Shown here in pieces: positions 18,123 to 26,513 of a DNA stretch of 64,000 nt (position 1 is its first letter; each line of letters begins with the position of its first letter). A program made the translations under genes and the position numbers. The stretch lies in assembly GCF_002156705.1 (NCBI RefSeq), contig NZ_CP019893.1, forward strand, positions 1,364,001 to 1,428,000, in the 5' to 3' direction. The DNA is from Natrarchaeobaculum aegyptiacum. Lineage in GTDB: Archaea > Halobacteriota > Halobacteria > Halobacteriales > Natrialbaceae. The notes under the pieces are model-generated. The model ran no database searches and was not told the origin of the DNA. It was given only the letters and a program-made list of their open reading frames with translations.

Positions 18123-18575
18123 TCACTCGTCGCGGTCGACTTCCGTTCGTCGACCCTCGAGTGAGGCTGGATCGAGCCGGTAGAGTTCGATGTCGAGTTC
18201 GTCGCGACCCATCGCCCAGATTTCGAACAGCGGACGCTTTGCCTTTCCGTACTGTGCGATCTGGTCCGGCGACAGTTCGGCCGGCGGGATGTCCTCCAGA
18301 GTGCCGCTCGCGACGACGCTCTGATAGGTCGAGCCGTCCTCGTCGTACACCACGAGTCTGGCGGTCGGCGAAGACGCCAGAAACCGTCGCTTCTCGCTCT
18401 CGGGGGTCGAAACGAGTCGCATGTAAAAGACGCGCTCGGCGTCGTCGTAGCCGTAGGAGATCGGGATGGCGTACGGCTCGTCGGCCTCGGCGAGCGACAA
18501 TACCCCCGTCTCGTGACGAGCGAGGAAATCGTCGATCTCCGCACCGGTCATATCGACTTCCTGATTGATTGCCAT
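18123..18575 (-). CDS. pyridoxamine 5'-phosphate oxidase family (flavin split-barrel) protein
   Basis: 150 residues. The split-barrel blocks are visible: IDDFLARHETGVLSLAEADE, PYAIPISYGYDDAERVFYMR, SEKRRFLASSPTARLVVYDE and a C-terminal IELYRLDPASLEGRR. Members bind FMN or F420 and act as reductases or oxidases on varied substrates; the substrate is not deducible. The ATG at 18575 gives a normal N-terminus. A CTTTATCG box near 18610 is a possible promoter. Confidence 0.85.
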   Translation of the reverse strand: MAINQEVDMTGAEIDDFLARHETGVLSLAEADEPYAIPISYGYDDAERVFYMRLVSTPESEKRRFLASSPTARLVVYDEDGSTYQSVVASGTLEDIPPAELSPDQIAQYGKAKRPLFEIWAMGRDELDIELYRLDPASLEGRRTEVDRDE

Positions 18576-18689
18576 CGTCTCAATGGCTGTGCAAAAGCAG
18601 ACCACTACCTTTATCGTTGCCATCGCCAGCGCGCGCTCGCCGACGCTCGAAGAATCGACTCGGGGTCGGAGAGACCGGATGCCTGACCG

Positions 18690-19346
18690 TTAGACGAACA
18701 CCTGCGGCGCGTACTCGAGGACGTGGGTGACTGCAAACGTGAACGATTCGGGATCCTGTCCGGGACCGGGCCCGGGTTCGGTGGTCGTCTCGCCCAGGTC
18801 GAGAACGAACGCCGCGAGGACGGCTACCAGCAGGACCCCGCCGGTCGGGACGACGAATCCCGCGACGAGCGTGGCGACGACGGCAGCGATCGCCGCCTGT
18901 CCAGTCGAGAGGCTGTGAAAGGCCGCCAGCCCCTTGATCTGGAGGTAAAGCCCGTACAGGCCGAGAGCGATATTCACGAGCGGAACCCACCACAGACCGT
19001 ATCTGATCAACGTCGGAAACGCGTAGGCCTCGAGCGTCAGGACGACGCGGTCGGTGCCGAACAGCGAGGCGATGGCGTGGGCGAGCAGTGACTCGATCAC
19101 CGTCGTCAGCCAGAAGAGAAGCGCAAGACCGAGCGACAGGACTACGACGGAAAGCGCCCCCATCGGTGACGTAATGTTCAGGATCGTTCCGATGGCCATC
19201 ACCGGGAGGACGACGACCACGAACGAGACGAGCATGAACGCGAGTGGGTACCCCACCCCGTGGCGTTCCCGGTACTGGTCGAAGAACAGATCCGGGTCCC
19301 GGATCATGTAGCCGTTGACCCCTTTCCACTGTTTGGCAAATTCCAT
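18690..19346 (-). CDS. YIP1 family membrane protein
   Basis: 218 residues, five or six membrane helices, beginning with a cytoplasmic segment MIRDPDLFFDQYRERHGVGY typical of archaeal YIP1 proteins. GTDRVVLTLEAYAFPTLIRY and LYLQIKGLAAFHSLSTGQAA are family blocks. In eukaryotes YIP1 acts in vesicle traffic; the archaeal role is unknown. An AT-rich segment about 30 bases upstream of the start (AGTAAATTAC on the minus strand) is a likely promoter. Confidence 0.82.
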   Translation of the reverse strand: MEFAKQWKGVNGYMIRDPDLFFDQYRERHGVGYPLAFMLVSFVVVVLPVMAIGTILNITSPMGALSVVVLSLGLALLFWLTTVIESLLAHAIASLFGTDRVVLTLEAYAFPTLIRYGLWWVPLVNIALGLYGLYLQIKGLAAFHSLSTGQAAIAAVVATLVAGFVVPTGGVLLVAVLAAFVLDLGETTTEPGPGPGQDPESFTFAVTHVLEYAPQVFV

Positions 19347-19526
19347 ACATCAATCGTCAAACTTCTTCGAGAAGTAATTTACTATCCGGTAGAACGAATT
19401 CATGGGCGGCAGATTCGACTGCGCCGTCACTCGAGGGCGAGACTGGATCGGTACGGCGGCGGCTCGGATCGTCGACGAGCAGGCGAGCACACAAGCGCGC
19501 GAAAACGGAGGATCTGCGTGACCGGT

Positions 19527-21449
19527 TCAGTCGTCGCCGACAGCCGTCCCAGCGCCGTTCGAAACGCCCGTTCCCGGCCCGATCTCGATGCCGAGGTCGG
19601 CGAGTTTCTCGTCGGGGACGACGCCGTCGACCCAGCCGCGGTGGTCGTAGTACTCGGCTTTCATCTCCTCGAGTTCGCAGTACTCGTCCTCGCTGGCTCC
19701 CTGTCCGCGGATGCCGTCTTCGAGGAACCGGTCGGGCAGTGAGTCGTCCTCACCGTCGAACCCGGCGAGGTTGTTGTAGTAGCGCTCGAGCGTGTAGATC
19801 CGCTCGCCAGCCTCGAGCAGGTCCTCCTCGGTGACGTCGCGACCGGTCATACCGTTGTACTGGAGGACGTATTCCTCGATCCCTTCGGCGAAGGCGTTGA
19901 ACTTGCAGATGTCGAAGCTGTCGCTTATCGCGTGGAGGTCCTGGAACGCGGCCGTCAGTTCGCCTTTGCCCTCCCACTCGTAGGGGTCGACGGGTTCTGG
20001 AATGCCCAGAATCTCCGCTGCGGGAGTGTACCCGCGCAGGTGACAGGCCCCGCGGTTCGAGGTGGCGTAGCCGATTCCCATACCCTTCAGGGCGCGCGGG
20101 TCGTAGGCGGGGATCGTCTGGCCCTTGACAGCCAGCGAGTTGTCGGCAGCGTCGCGGGCCTCGGCGATCCGACGGGCCCCCTCCGCGAGCAGGTCCGCGA
20201 GGTCGCCGTCGCGGTGGCCGATCTGCTCGAGCATGTCGATCATCGTCTCGGTGTCGCCCCACTCGATCTCGCCGACGTCCTCGAGTTTGCCTTCCTCGGA
20301 CATCTCCATGGCCATCGCGAGCATGTTGCCGGCCTCGATGGTGTCGATCCCCATGTCGTTACAGCGGTCGATCATCACGGCGACGGCGTCGCGGTCGGTG
20401 TGTCCGGAGTTCGGGCCGAGTGCGTAGGCCGACTCGTACTCGTAGGACTCCATCCGGACGTTCATGTCCTCGCCTTTGTGCATGTAGTCGACCTCGACTT
20501 CCTTCTTGCAGGCGACCGGGCAGGAGTGACAGGTCGGCTCGTCGACGAGGATGTTCTCGCGAACGTTCTCCCCGGAGACGCGCTCGGCGTCGATGTCGAC
20601 GCCCTCGGCCTCGCGCATGCTCCCCGTCGAAGTGTACCGCCCGTTCTTCGTCGGCAGGCCGTCCATCTCCTCGCCGACGTTCATCAGGACGTTCGTTCCG
20701 TACATCGAGAGCCCACCCTCGTTGGGCGCGGTCACCTCCGATTCGGTGATCGCCTGCATCGCCTGCTGATGTCCCTCCTGGAACGTCTCCGGATCGGCTG
20801 GCTGGGGCATGTCCGTCGTCGACTTGACGACGACCGCCTTGAGGTTCTTCGACCCCATGACACAGCCAGTGCCGCCACGCCCAGACGCCCGGTCGTCCTC
20901 GTTGACGATACAGGCGTATTTCACCTGGTTCTCGCCGCCCGGACCGATCGCCATGATCGAGAGGCTCTTGCCGTATTCGCCCTCCACGTCCTCCTCGATC
21001 GTATCGCGGGTCTCGTGGACGCCCGTCCCCCAGAGGTGGGAGGCGTCCCGGAGTTCGACCTCACCGTCTTCGACGTACGCGTAGACTGGGTCGTCGGCCT
21101 GTCCTTCGAACAGCAGGCCGTCGAAGCCAGCCCACTTCAGGCGCGCTCCGGACCAGCCGCCGTGGTGACTGTCCGTCACGGTACCGGTGAGCGGCGACTT
21201 CGTACAGACGGCGATCCGACCGCTCATCGTCGTCTGGGTCCCCGATAGCGGCCCGTTCATGAAGGCGAGCAGGTTGTCGGGGCCGAGCGGGTCGACGTCC
21301 GTACCTTGCTCGAATACGTACTTTACTCCGAGGCCACGTGCCCCGATATACTTCTCTGCATCCTCGTCGTCGATCGACTCGTAGTCGACCGTCCCCTCGG
21401 AGAGATCGATTCGACCGACTCGGTCCTGGAAACCACCTAACGTAGTCAT
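19527..21449 (-). CDS. aldehyde ferredoxin oxidoreductase family protein
   Basis: 640 residues. A tungsten-bis-molybdopterin enzyme predicted to oxidise an aldehyde to the acid with ferredoxin. The N-terminal AOR domain has IGARGLGVKYVFEQGTDVDP and MNGPLSGTQTTMSGRIAVCT. The [4Fe-4S] ligands C-x2-C-x3-C are at residues 307, 310 and 314 (CHSCPVACKK), with the fourth in DICKFNAF. YDPRALKGMGIGYATSNRGA is the pterin-binding C-terminal block. The C-terminus is extended by an acidic, glycine-rich tail. Substrate range is unknown. No pterin or tungsten-uptake gene is adjacent, although the MoaD-like SAMP at 14.5 kb could be relevant. Confidence 0.93.
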   Translation of the reverse strand: MTTLGGFQDRVGRIDLSEGTVDYESIDDEDAEKYIGARGLGVKYVFEQGTDVDPLGPDNLLAFMNGPLSGTQTTMSGRIAVCTKSPLTGTVTDSHHGGWSGARLKWAGFDGLLFEGQADDPVYAYVEDGEVELRDASHLWGTGVHETRDTIEEDVEGEYGKSLSIMAIGPGGENQVKYACIVNEDDRASGRGGTGCVMGSKNLKAVVVKSTTDMPQPADPETFQEGHQQAMQAITESEVTAPNEGGLSMYGTNVLMNVGEEMDGLPTKNGRYTSTGSMREAEGVDIDAERVSGENVRENILVDEPTCHSCPVACKKEVEVDYMHKGEDMNVRMESYEYESAYALGPNSGHTDRDAVAVMIDRCNDMGIDTIEAGNMLAMAMEMSEEGKLEDVGEIEWGDTETMIDMLEQIGHRDGDLADLLAEGARRIAEARDAADNSLAVKGQTIPAYDPRALKGMGIGYATSNRGACHLRGYTPAAEILGIPEPVDPYEWEGKGELTAAFQDLHAISDSFDICKFNAFAEGIEEYVLQYNGMTGRDVTEEDLLEAGERIYTLERYYNNLAGFDGEDDSLPDRFLEDGIRGQGASEDEYCELEEMKAEYYDHRGWVDGVVPDEKLADLGIEIGPGTGVSNGAGTAVGDD

Positions 21450-21565
21450 GATACTGCTCGTGACTAGAGTAGGGCCGCCATCCTGTTAGCTGTTGCCAAG
21501 AATCAGTAACTGCATATGGTTACCCGCTGCAACGGAGTGATTCAGAAAATACGCCGAGTTGAGCG

Positions 21566-21583
21566 AGAATATCGTGATATTCT
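21566..21583. promoter_or_regulatory. perfect inverted repeat upstream of the aldehyde oxidoreductase
   Basis: AGAATATC-GT-GATATTCT, 8-bp arms, within an AT-rich 130-base stretch. It lies about 117 bases upstream of the oxidoreductase start and 121 bases from the end of the DUF1328 gene. A candidate regulator site; no regulator is identified. Confidence 0.35.
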
Positions 21584-21703
21584 AGCAATTGGCTACGTTG
21601 GCAATATTTGTACAATCGTAAGAGCAGACTGTTTCGGCGCTACCGGAAGAGGTGGCTCACCGCCCCGGATGAACCGACCGTCGATCGGTGGTACGGACTC
21701 GAG

Positions 21704-21919
21704 TCAGAGCAGGAGGGCGACGATCGCCAGCACGATGAAGATCAGGACGAAGATCCGTGCGATCTCCATCGAGATGCCGGCGACGCCGCGAGCGCCGACG
21801 GCGGCCGCGAGGATCGCCAGCACGAAGAAAATCACCGCCCAGTACAGGAACCCGCCACCGCCGACTTGCATCGGTGCGACTGCGTCGTACATGCCTCCGG
21901 GGAGCACGCTCCAGATCAT
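21704..21919 (-). CDS. DUF1328 small membrane protein
   Basis: 71 residues with two membrane helices: [19 protein letters not shown] and [16 protein letters not shown], joined by the conserved [15 protein letters not shown]. This is the complete DUF1328 (YtjA-like) family, found in bacteria and haloarchaea and often stress-linked. No enzymatic motif. Confidence 0.88.
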   Translation of the reverse strand: MIWSVLPGGMYDAVAPMQVGGGGFLYWAVIFFVLAILAAAVGARGVAGISMEIARIFVLIFIVLAIVALLL

Positions 21920-22106
21920 AAACGGCCGACACCGTCACAGACGATTCGACGGTGTAATCGGTGGCTACTCGCCGATCGCCGAACTGCGCAGGTATCGCAG
22001 CTGCAGGCGCTCTCGAGCGGGCGCTTTCCGATATCCCCTCCTACGGACGATAGCGTGACGGGACCCAGTTCGCCGAAAGCCCGACAGGACCCGTCGGTCC
22101 GGCCGG

Positions 22107-23987
22107 TTACGACGAGTTACCTTCGAAGAACGCGCTGCAGAGCTTCGCCTCTGCCGAACGCAGGTGCTCGTGGAAGGTCGGGCGTGAGACGCCCATCGTC
22201 TCGGCCAGTTCCTCGCCGGTCGTCGGCCGCGGCCACTCGAAGTATCCCCCGAGGTACGCCCGCTGTAACGCGACGAACTGGCGCTCGGTGAGTTCCGACT
22301 CGAGCCGCGCGGCGAACTCCTGACGGGTGTCTCCCCCGGGCTCGCGCTGGTGGAAGGAGACGACGTCCGACCCGTCGTAGCGGTCCTCGATCCCCTCGAC
22401 GACCGACCGTACGTCGGCCGAGCGGGGAATCTCGAGCGTGAGACGCGCCCGGCCCTCGTCGCCTTCGATCGCCACCAGTCGGACGCCGCGGTCGGAGAGC
22501 CAGGCGACCGGATCGTCCTGATCGGTTACCTCGAGCAGACACTCGCCGTCGCGCTCGACGACGACTTCGCCCTCGAGTCCCGCCTTCTGGAGCGCCGACT
22601 CGAGCGCCTCGGCAGTGGCGTCGGGGCCGGTAACCGTGTACAGCGAGGCGGTCCGGTCGCCGGTCCGGTGGGACGATCGGCGGTACTCGAGGCGACAGTC
22701 GACGGCGCTCGAGATGGCGACCGGGGCGAGGTCGGGGTCGGTGACGTCGACGTCGACGGCCACGACGGCGTCGGTCGCGAGCACGCGACTCGTCTCGCGA
22801 GCGTTGATCCCGCTCGCGACCGCGCGGGCCAGCGCCGAGAGGATTACCGACTCGCGGTCGTCGATGGCCGCCTCGGGTGCTGCCTCGAGGACCAACACCC
22901 CGTACTCGACGTCGTTGTAGACGAGCGGGAAGGCCGCGCGCGTCCGACCGTCGGTCTCGAGGACGGATTCACCGGATCGAACTGCAACCGCGGCGGGGTG
23001 TTCGTCGGCGGTCGAAATCGTGGCTGACGGGTCGTCGCCCGACGGTGGCGACACGTCCCCGGCGCGTTCGCGAACGACGATCTGCTCGGTCGCCGGATTC
23101 CGCTCGCCGATCCAGGCCCCCTCGTAGTTCGGCTCCTCGACGAATCGTTCGCAGACGGCTTGCTCGAGCGTCGACCGGTGAGTCGAGCCCGCGACAGCCG
23201 TGGTGACGTCCTGGATGAGTCCCTCGACACGGTCGAGGACGAACTCGAGTTCGGCGGTCCGGCGCTCGAGAGCGAGTTCGGCCTCCTTGCGCGCGGTGAC
23301 GTCGTTCTGGAAGCCGACGTAGTTCGTCAACTCGCCGTCGTCGTCGTAGACCGGCGCGATCGTCACTTCGTTCCAGAACTCGGTGCCGTCCTTGCGGTAG
23401 TTCAGAATCTCGACGGTGACGGGGCGTTCCTCGTCGACCGCAGCGGCCATCTCGGCGATCGTCGACTCGTCGGAGTCTTCCCCCTGCAAGAAGCGACAGT
23501 TCCGGCCGATGACCTCCCCGGTATCGTAGCCGGTGATAACCTCGTAGGCCTCGTTGACGTACACGAGCGGGTTATCCTCCTGGTCGGGATCAGAGATCGC
23601 GATCCCGACCGGTGCCTCGTTCATCGCCCGGTCTTTCACCACACGATCGTCGGCCGGCGGCTCGTGACTGCCGGTGGATTCGAAGACGAGCGTCGTACCA
23701 TCGACACCACGGTGGATCCGCGCGTCGAAGCGCTCGCCGGCCAGTTCGACCGTTCGCGCCGTGCCTGCCGTCGCGTCTGCGATCGCCTGCTCGAGCAGCG
23801 GCCACTCCTCGAACGCGCTCGCAGGATCGTCCCCCGAGGACACGTCGAACGCCTCTCGCGCGGCCTCGTTTGCCTCGGTGATCCGGCCCTCCGCGACCCC
23901 GACGACGGGGTCGACCAGCCGCTCGAGCGCCAGCGCTGACTGTGAGTTCCGTCCCCCGGCCCCAGGATTCGTGTCCACGTCGTCCAT
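22107..23987 (-). CDS. LOV/PAS-GAF-Bat-HTH_10 transcriptional regulator (bacterio-opsin activator-like)
   Basis: 626 residues. Domain order: an N-terminal PAS-like region (about 1-100), a LOV-type PAS (about 115-235), a GAF domain (about 265-390), the Bat domain (about 400-560) and a C-terminal HTH_10 (LTERQFVALQRAYLGGYFEW, LAETMGVSRPTFHEHLRSAE). The PAS carries the blue-light signature GRNCRFLQG with the reactive cysteine at about residue 164, then NYRKDGTEFWNEVTIAPVYD, both expected for flavin-binding LOV photoreceptors. It is predicted to be a light- or redox-sensing activator of opsin or carotenoid genes; no such gene is in this window. The ATG at 23987 is chosen. Confidence 0.9.
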   Translation of the reverse strand: MDDVDTNPGAGGRNSQSALALERLVDPVVGVAEGRITEANEAAREAFDVSSGDDPASAFEEWPLLEQAIADATAGTARTVELAGERFDARIHRGVDGTTLVFESTGSHEPPADDRVVKDRAMNEAPVGIAISDPDQEDNPLVYVNEAYEVITGYDTGEVIGRNCRFLQGEDSDESTIAEMAAAVDEERPVTVEILNYRKDGTEFWNEVTIAPVYDDDGELTNYVGFQNDVTARKEAELALERRTAELEFVLDRVEGLIQDVTTAVAGSTHRSTLEQAVCERFVEEPNYEGAWIGERNPATEQIVVRERAGDVSPPSGDDPSATISTADEHPAAVAVRSGESVLETDGRTRAAFPLVYNDVEYGVLVLEAAPEAAIDDRESVILSALARAVASGINARETSRVLATDAVVAVDVDVTDPDLAPVAISSAVDCRLEYRRSSHRTGDRTASLYTVTGPDATAEALESALQKAGLEGEVVVERDGECLLEVTDQDDPVAWLSDRGVRLVAIEGDEGRARLTLEIPRSADVRSVVEGIEDRYDGSDVVSFHQREPGGDTRQEFAARLESELTERQFVALQRAYLGGYFEWPRPTTGEELAETMGVSRPTFHEHLRSAEAKLCSAFFEGNSS

Positions 23988-24096
23988 GCGATACCGTAGA
24001 ACAGCCACTGGCAAGAAAGAGTGTGATTCGGCCGAGTGTCGCCCGCGAACACGGGTATCCCCCGAGGTTAAGCCGCTCCATGTCGTATGGTATCGT

Positions 24097-24300
24097 ATGT
24101 CAGTGTATAGATCACCCTTCGAACGACTCCGGCAGACCTACGAGGCCGACCAGATCTGTGGCGCCTGCGGGCATCAGGACACCGATACCGAGGGCGGGTG
24201 GCGCGTCTCGACGACCGGCAGTCGCGTCCAGTACCAGTTCGTCTGTCCCGTCTGCGATGCCGTCGAGACGCGGGAACTCCGCCTCGAGCGCCGGCGCTGA
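24097..24300 (+). CDS. small zinc-finger protein (HVO_0649-like)
   Basis: 67 residues with two knuckles, CGACG and CPVCDAVE, separated by 37 residues and flanked by charged helices (SPFERLRQTYEADQ, TRELRLERRR). The start ATG follows a TATA-like TATGGTATCGTATG region. It resembles the haloarchaeal family named for HVO_0649 as I recall it. It is divergent from the LOV regulator, so the two share an intergenic region of 109 bases. Confidence 0.75.
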   Translation: MSVYRSPFERLRQTYEADQICGACGHQDTDTEGGWRVSTTGSRVQYQFVCPVCDAVETRELRLERRR

Positions 24301-24550
24301 CTCGCACGCGACAGATCGAGTTGCGTCCCACCGCGTCGATCCCGGGCCACGGAGTTCCGGGTACCTCGTTCTGATCCAGCCCGTCGCACGATCCTCCACC
24401 GAGCAACAAGGTTAATTTCGGTCGCGCACCCTCGAGTAGACGAGAACTCCGTCCCCCTCTCGTATGTCAGGACGCTACCCGCCCGGTGACCGTCGTTCGG
24501 CGGCGACGAGCTTCGCCGCTCACCGTCGCGTGCGCCCGCCTCGAGCACGC

Positions 24551-24557
24551 CGGAGGT
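24551..24557 (+). promoter_or_regulatory. Shine-Dalgarno site that decides the KaiC-like gene start
   Basis: GGAGGTG, seven bases before the GTG at 24565. The in-frame GTG at 24556 overlaps this site and so is unlikely to be the start. Strong ribosome binding sites are uncommon among the leaderless genes here. Confidence 0.6.
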
Positions 24558-24564
24558 GGATCCC

Positions 24565-25695
24565 GTGACCGAAGACGACGACTGGTTCGAACGGGCCATC
24601 ACGACCGACGATGGTGACGAGGGCGACGACGGCAGCGAGGAGGACACAGATCGCGACGACCGTGCCGACGCGTCGAGAACGGCTGCCGGGGACGCTGTCG
24701 AGGGGGCCGAGGAATCCGTCGACGAGGAACTCGAGTTCGACGAGGAGGACGAAGCAGGTGACGCCGAAGAGGCCGACGCGAGCGACTCGCTGTTCGCCGA
24801 CGACTTCGGTGCGGCGATGGAGAGTGCGCCCGACCTCCCCGGTGGATCGCCCGGCGGGGATCTCGACAGCCCCGGCACGGCCGACGTCAGTCCGGCCGAG
24901 CCAACCAGCGCTGGTGAGGACCTCGAGTTCGGCAGCGCCGACCCTGCGTTCGCCACCACGGAAGAACCCACCTTCGACGACGAGATCGACTCCGACCTCC
25001 CCCGGATCGACCTCGGGATCGAGGGACTCGACGGGATGATTCAGGGTGGCGTCCCCGAACGGACGCTGATGGTCACCATCGGCGGCGCAGGCACCGGGAA
25101 GACGACCTTCGGAATCCAGTTTCTCGATCACGCCCTCGCACAGGGCGAGAGTGCGGTGTACATCACGCTCGAGGAGAGTCGCCGACGCGTGATCAACAGC
25201 GCGACGGAGAAAGGCTTCCCGTTCGACGAGTACGTCGACGAGGGTCGACTGGCGATCGTCGACCTCGATCCGATCGAGATGGCAAACAGCCTCGCATCGA
25301 TCCGGTCGGAACTCCCCGCGCTCGTCGAGCAGTTCGGCGCGTCCCGACTCGTCCTCGACTCGGTCTCGCTGCTCGAGATGATGTACGAGAATCAGGCCAG
25401 CCGTCGTAACGAGATCTACGACTTCACCCGGAGCCTGAAAAACGCAGGCGTCACGGCGCTGTTGACCAGCGAGGCGTCCTCGGAGACGCCGTATGCCTCC
25501 CGGTACGGCATCGTCGAGTACCTCACCGACGCAGTCTTCATCCTCCAGTACGTCCGTGCCGCAGACGACTTCCGGGAAACGCAACTCGCCATCGAGATCC
25601 AGAAGATCCGTGACGCGAACCACTCGCGACACAAGAAGCCGTACGAGATCACCGGCGAGGGGATCTCGGTCTACCAGCAGGCCAACCTGTTCTGA
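24565..25695 (+). CDS. KaiC/RadA-like RecA-superfamily ATPase with acidic N-terminal extension
   Basis: 376 residues. The first ~145 are low-complexity acidic. A single KaiC-type RecA domain then starts at LPRIDLGIEGLDGMIQGGVP, with Walker A GGAGTGKT near residues 174-181, the YITLEESRRRVINSA segment and a Walker B-like RLVLDSVSLLEM. The C-terminal HSRHKKPYEITGEGISVYQQ is typical of archaeal KaiC homologues. Single-domain archaeal KaiC proteins bind partner signalling proteins; no kaiA or kaiB is present. Function in this organism is unknown. Confidence 0.85.
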   Translation: MTEDDDWFERAITTDDGDEGDDGSEEDTDRDDRADASRTAAGDAVEGAEESVDEELEFDEEDEAGDAEEADASDSLFADDFGAAMESAPDLPGGSPGGDLDSPGTADVSPAEPTSAGEDLEFGSADPAFATTEEPTFDDEIDSDLPRIDLGIEGLDGMIQGGVPERTLMVTIGGAGTGKTTFGIQFLDHALAQGESAVYITLEESRRRVINSATEKGFPFDEYVDEGRLAIVDLDPIEMANSLASIRSELPALVEQFGASRLVLDSVSLLEMMYENQASRRNEIYDFTRSLKNAGVTALLTSEASSETPYASRYGIVEYLTDAVFILQYVRAADDFRETQLAIEIQKIRDANHSRHKKPYEITGEGISVYQQANLF

Positions 25696-25812
25696 AGGGA
25701 ATACACCGACGTCGCGTCGACCATCGAGCGACGCCACGCCCGCTATCCCCGGCCGGCGAGGAGAGAAGGAAGGTCTTTTTCCCTCCACGCGAGTGGTCCG
25801 ACTAGAGACTCG

Positions 25813-26247
25813 ATGTACGAGACGATCCTCTTTCCGACGGACGGGAGCGAACACGCCGAGACGGTCGCCGAGCACGCGTTCGAAGCCGCCCAGGTGCGGT
25901 CGGCCACGTTGCACGTCGTCTCCGTCGTCGACGACCGCGCGTTCCTCGTTCTGGACGACGACCGCGTCGAAGAGGTCAGGAGCGACCTCCGACGCAACGC
26001 CCGCGCGGCGGTCGACGACGCCACCGCCCTCGCCGCCGAACACGACCAGGACCTCGAGATCGAAACGGCGATCCAGACTGGCCACCCCGCCGAGTGCATC
26101 GTCGACTACGCAGCCGAAAACGACGTTGACCTGATCGTCATGGGAACGAGCGGCGACGAGTACGAGAACAACGTCGTCGGGAGCGTCTCCCAGCGCGTCG
26201 TCCGGACCGCTCCCGTTCCGGTCACGACCGTCGGCCCGGACGCCTGA
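25813..26247 (+). CDS. universal stress protein UspA family
   Basis: 144 residues. MYETILFPTDGSEHAETVAE is the N-terminal strand and phosphate loop. The ATP-binding motif is present as MGTSGDEYENNVVGSVSQRV, close to the G-x2-G-x9-G(S/T) consensus, and the end VRTAPVPVTTVGPDA is standard. Haloarchaea carry many such genes; the specific stress is unknown. It is monocistronic. Confidence 0.92.
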   Translation: MYETILFPTDGSEHAETVAEHAFEAAQVRSATLHVVSVVDDRAFLVLDDDRVEEVRSDLRRNARAAVDDATALAAEHDQDLEIETAIQTGHPAECIVDYAAENDVDLIVMGTSGDEYENNVVGSVSQRVVRTAPVPVTTVGPDA

Positions 26248-26417
26248 TCCGCGCTCCGACCTCGTCGAGCCCCGAGGGTCTCCGTCGCCGTCGACACGTC
26301 CCGCCCGGTTTTATCATCACTCTCGGTTAGCTTTCGGCTTAACGTCCATGGTAGAGTTTCGGGAACTCGAGACGGACGCGTCGCCAGTCCGTCCGAAGAC
26401 CCGTCATCGGTAAACAA

Positions 26418-26439
26418 CCACGGGTCAGGTGACCCGTGG
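26418..26439. repeat. perfect 10-bp inverted repeat
   Basis: CCACGGGTCA-GG-TGACCCGTGG, about 75 bases upstream of the membrane-protein start at 26514. It would form a nine-pair stem with an AGGT loop in RNA. It could be the terminator of uspA, an operator, or a relict IS200-type end. Confidence 0.5.
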
Positions 26440-26513
26440 AACTCTCGCTGTTCCCTTTAGATCACATCCTCAGAGATCAAATTGATAAGTGATGACTCGT
26501 AAAGTGGTGAAGA

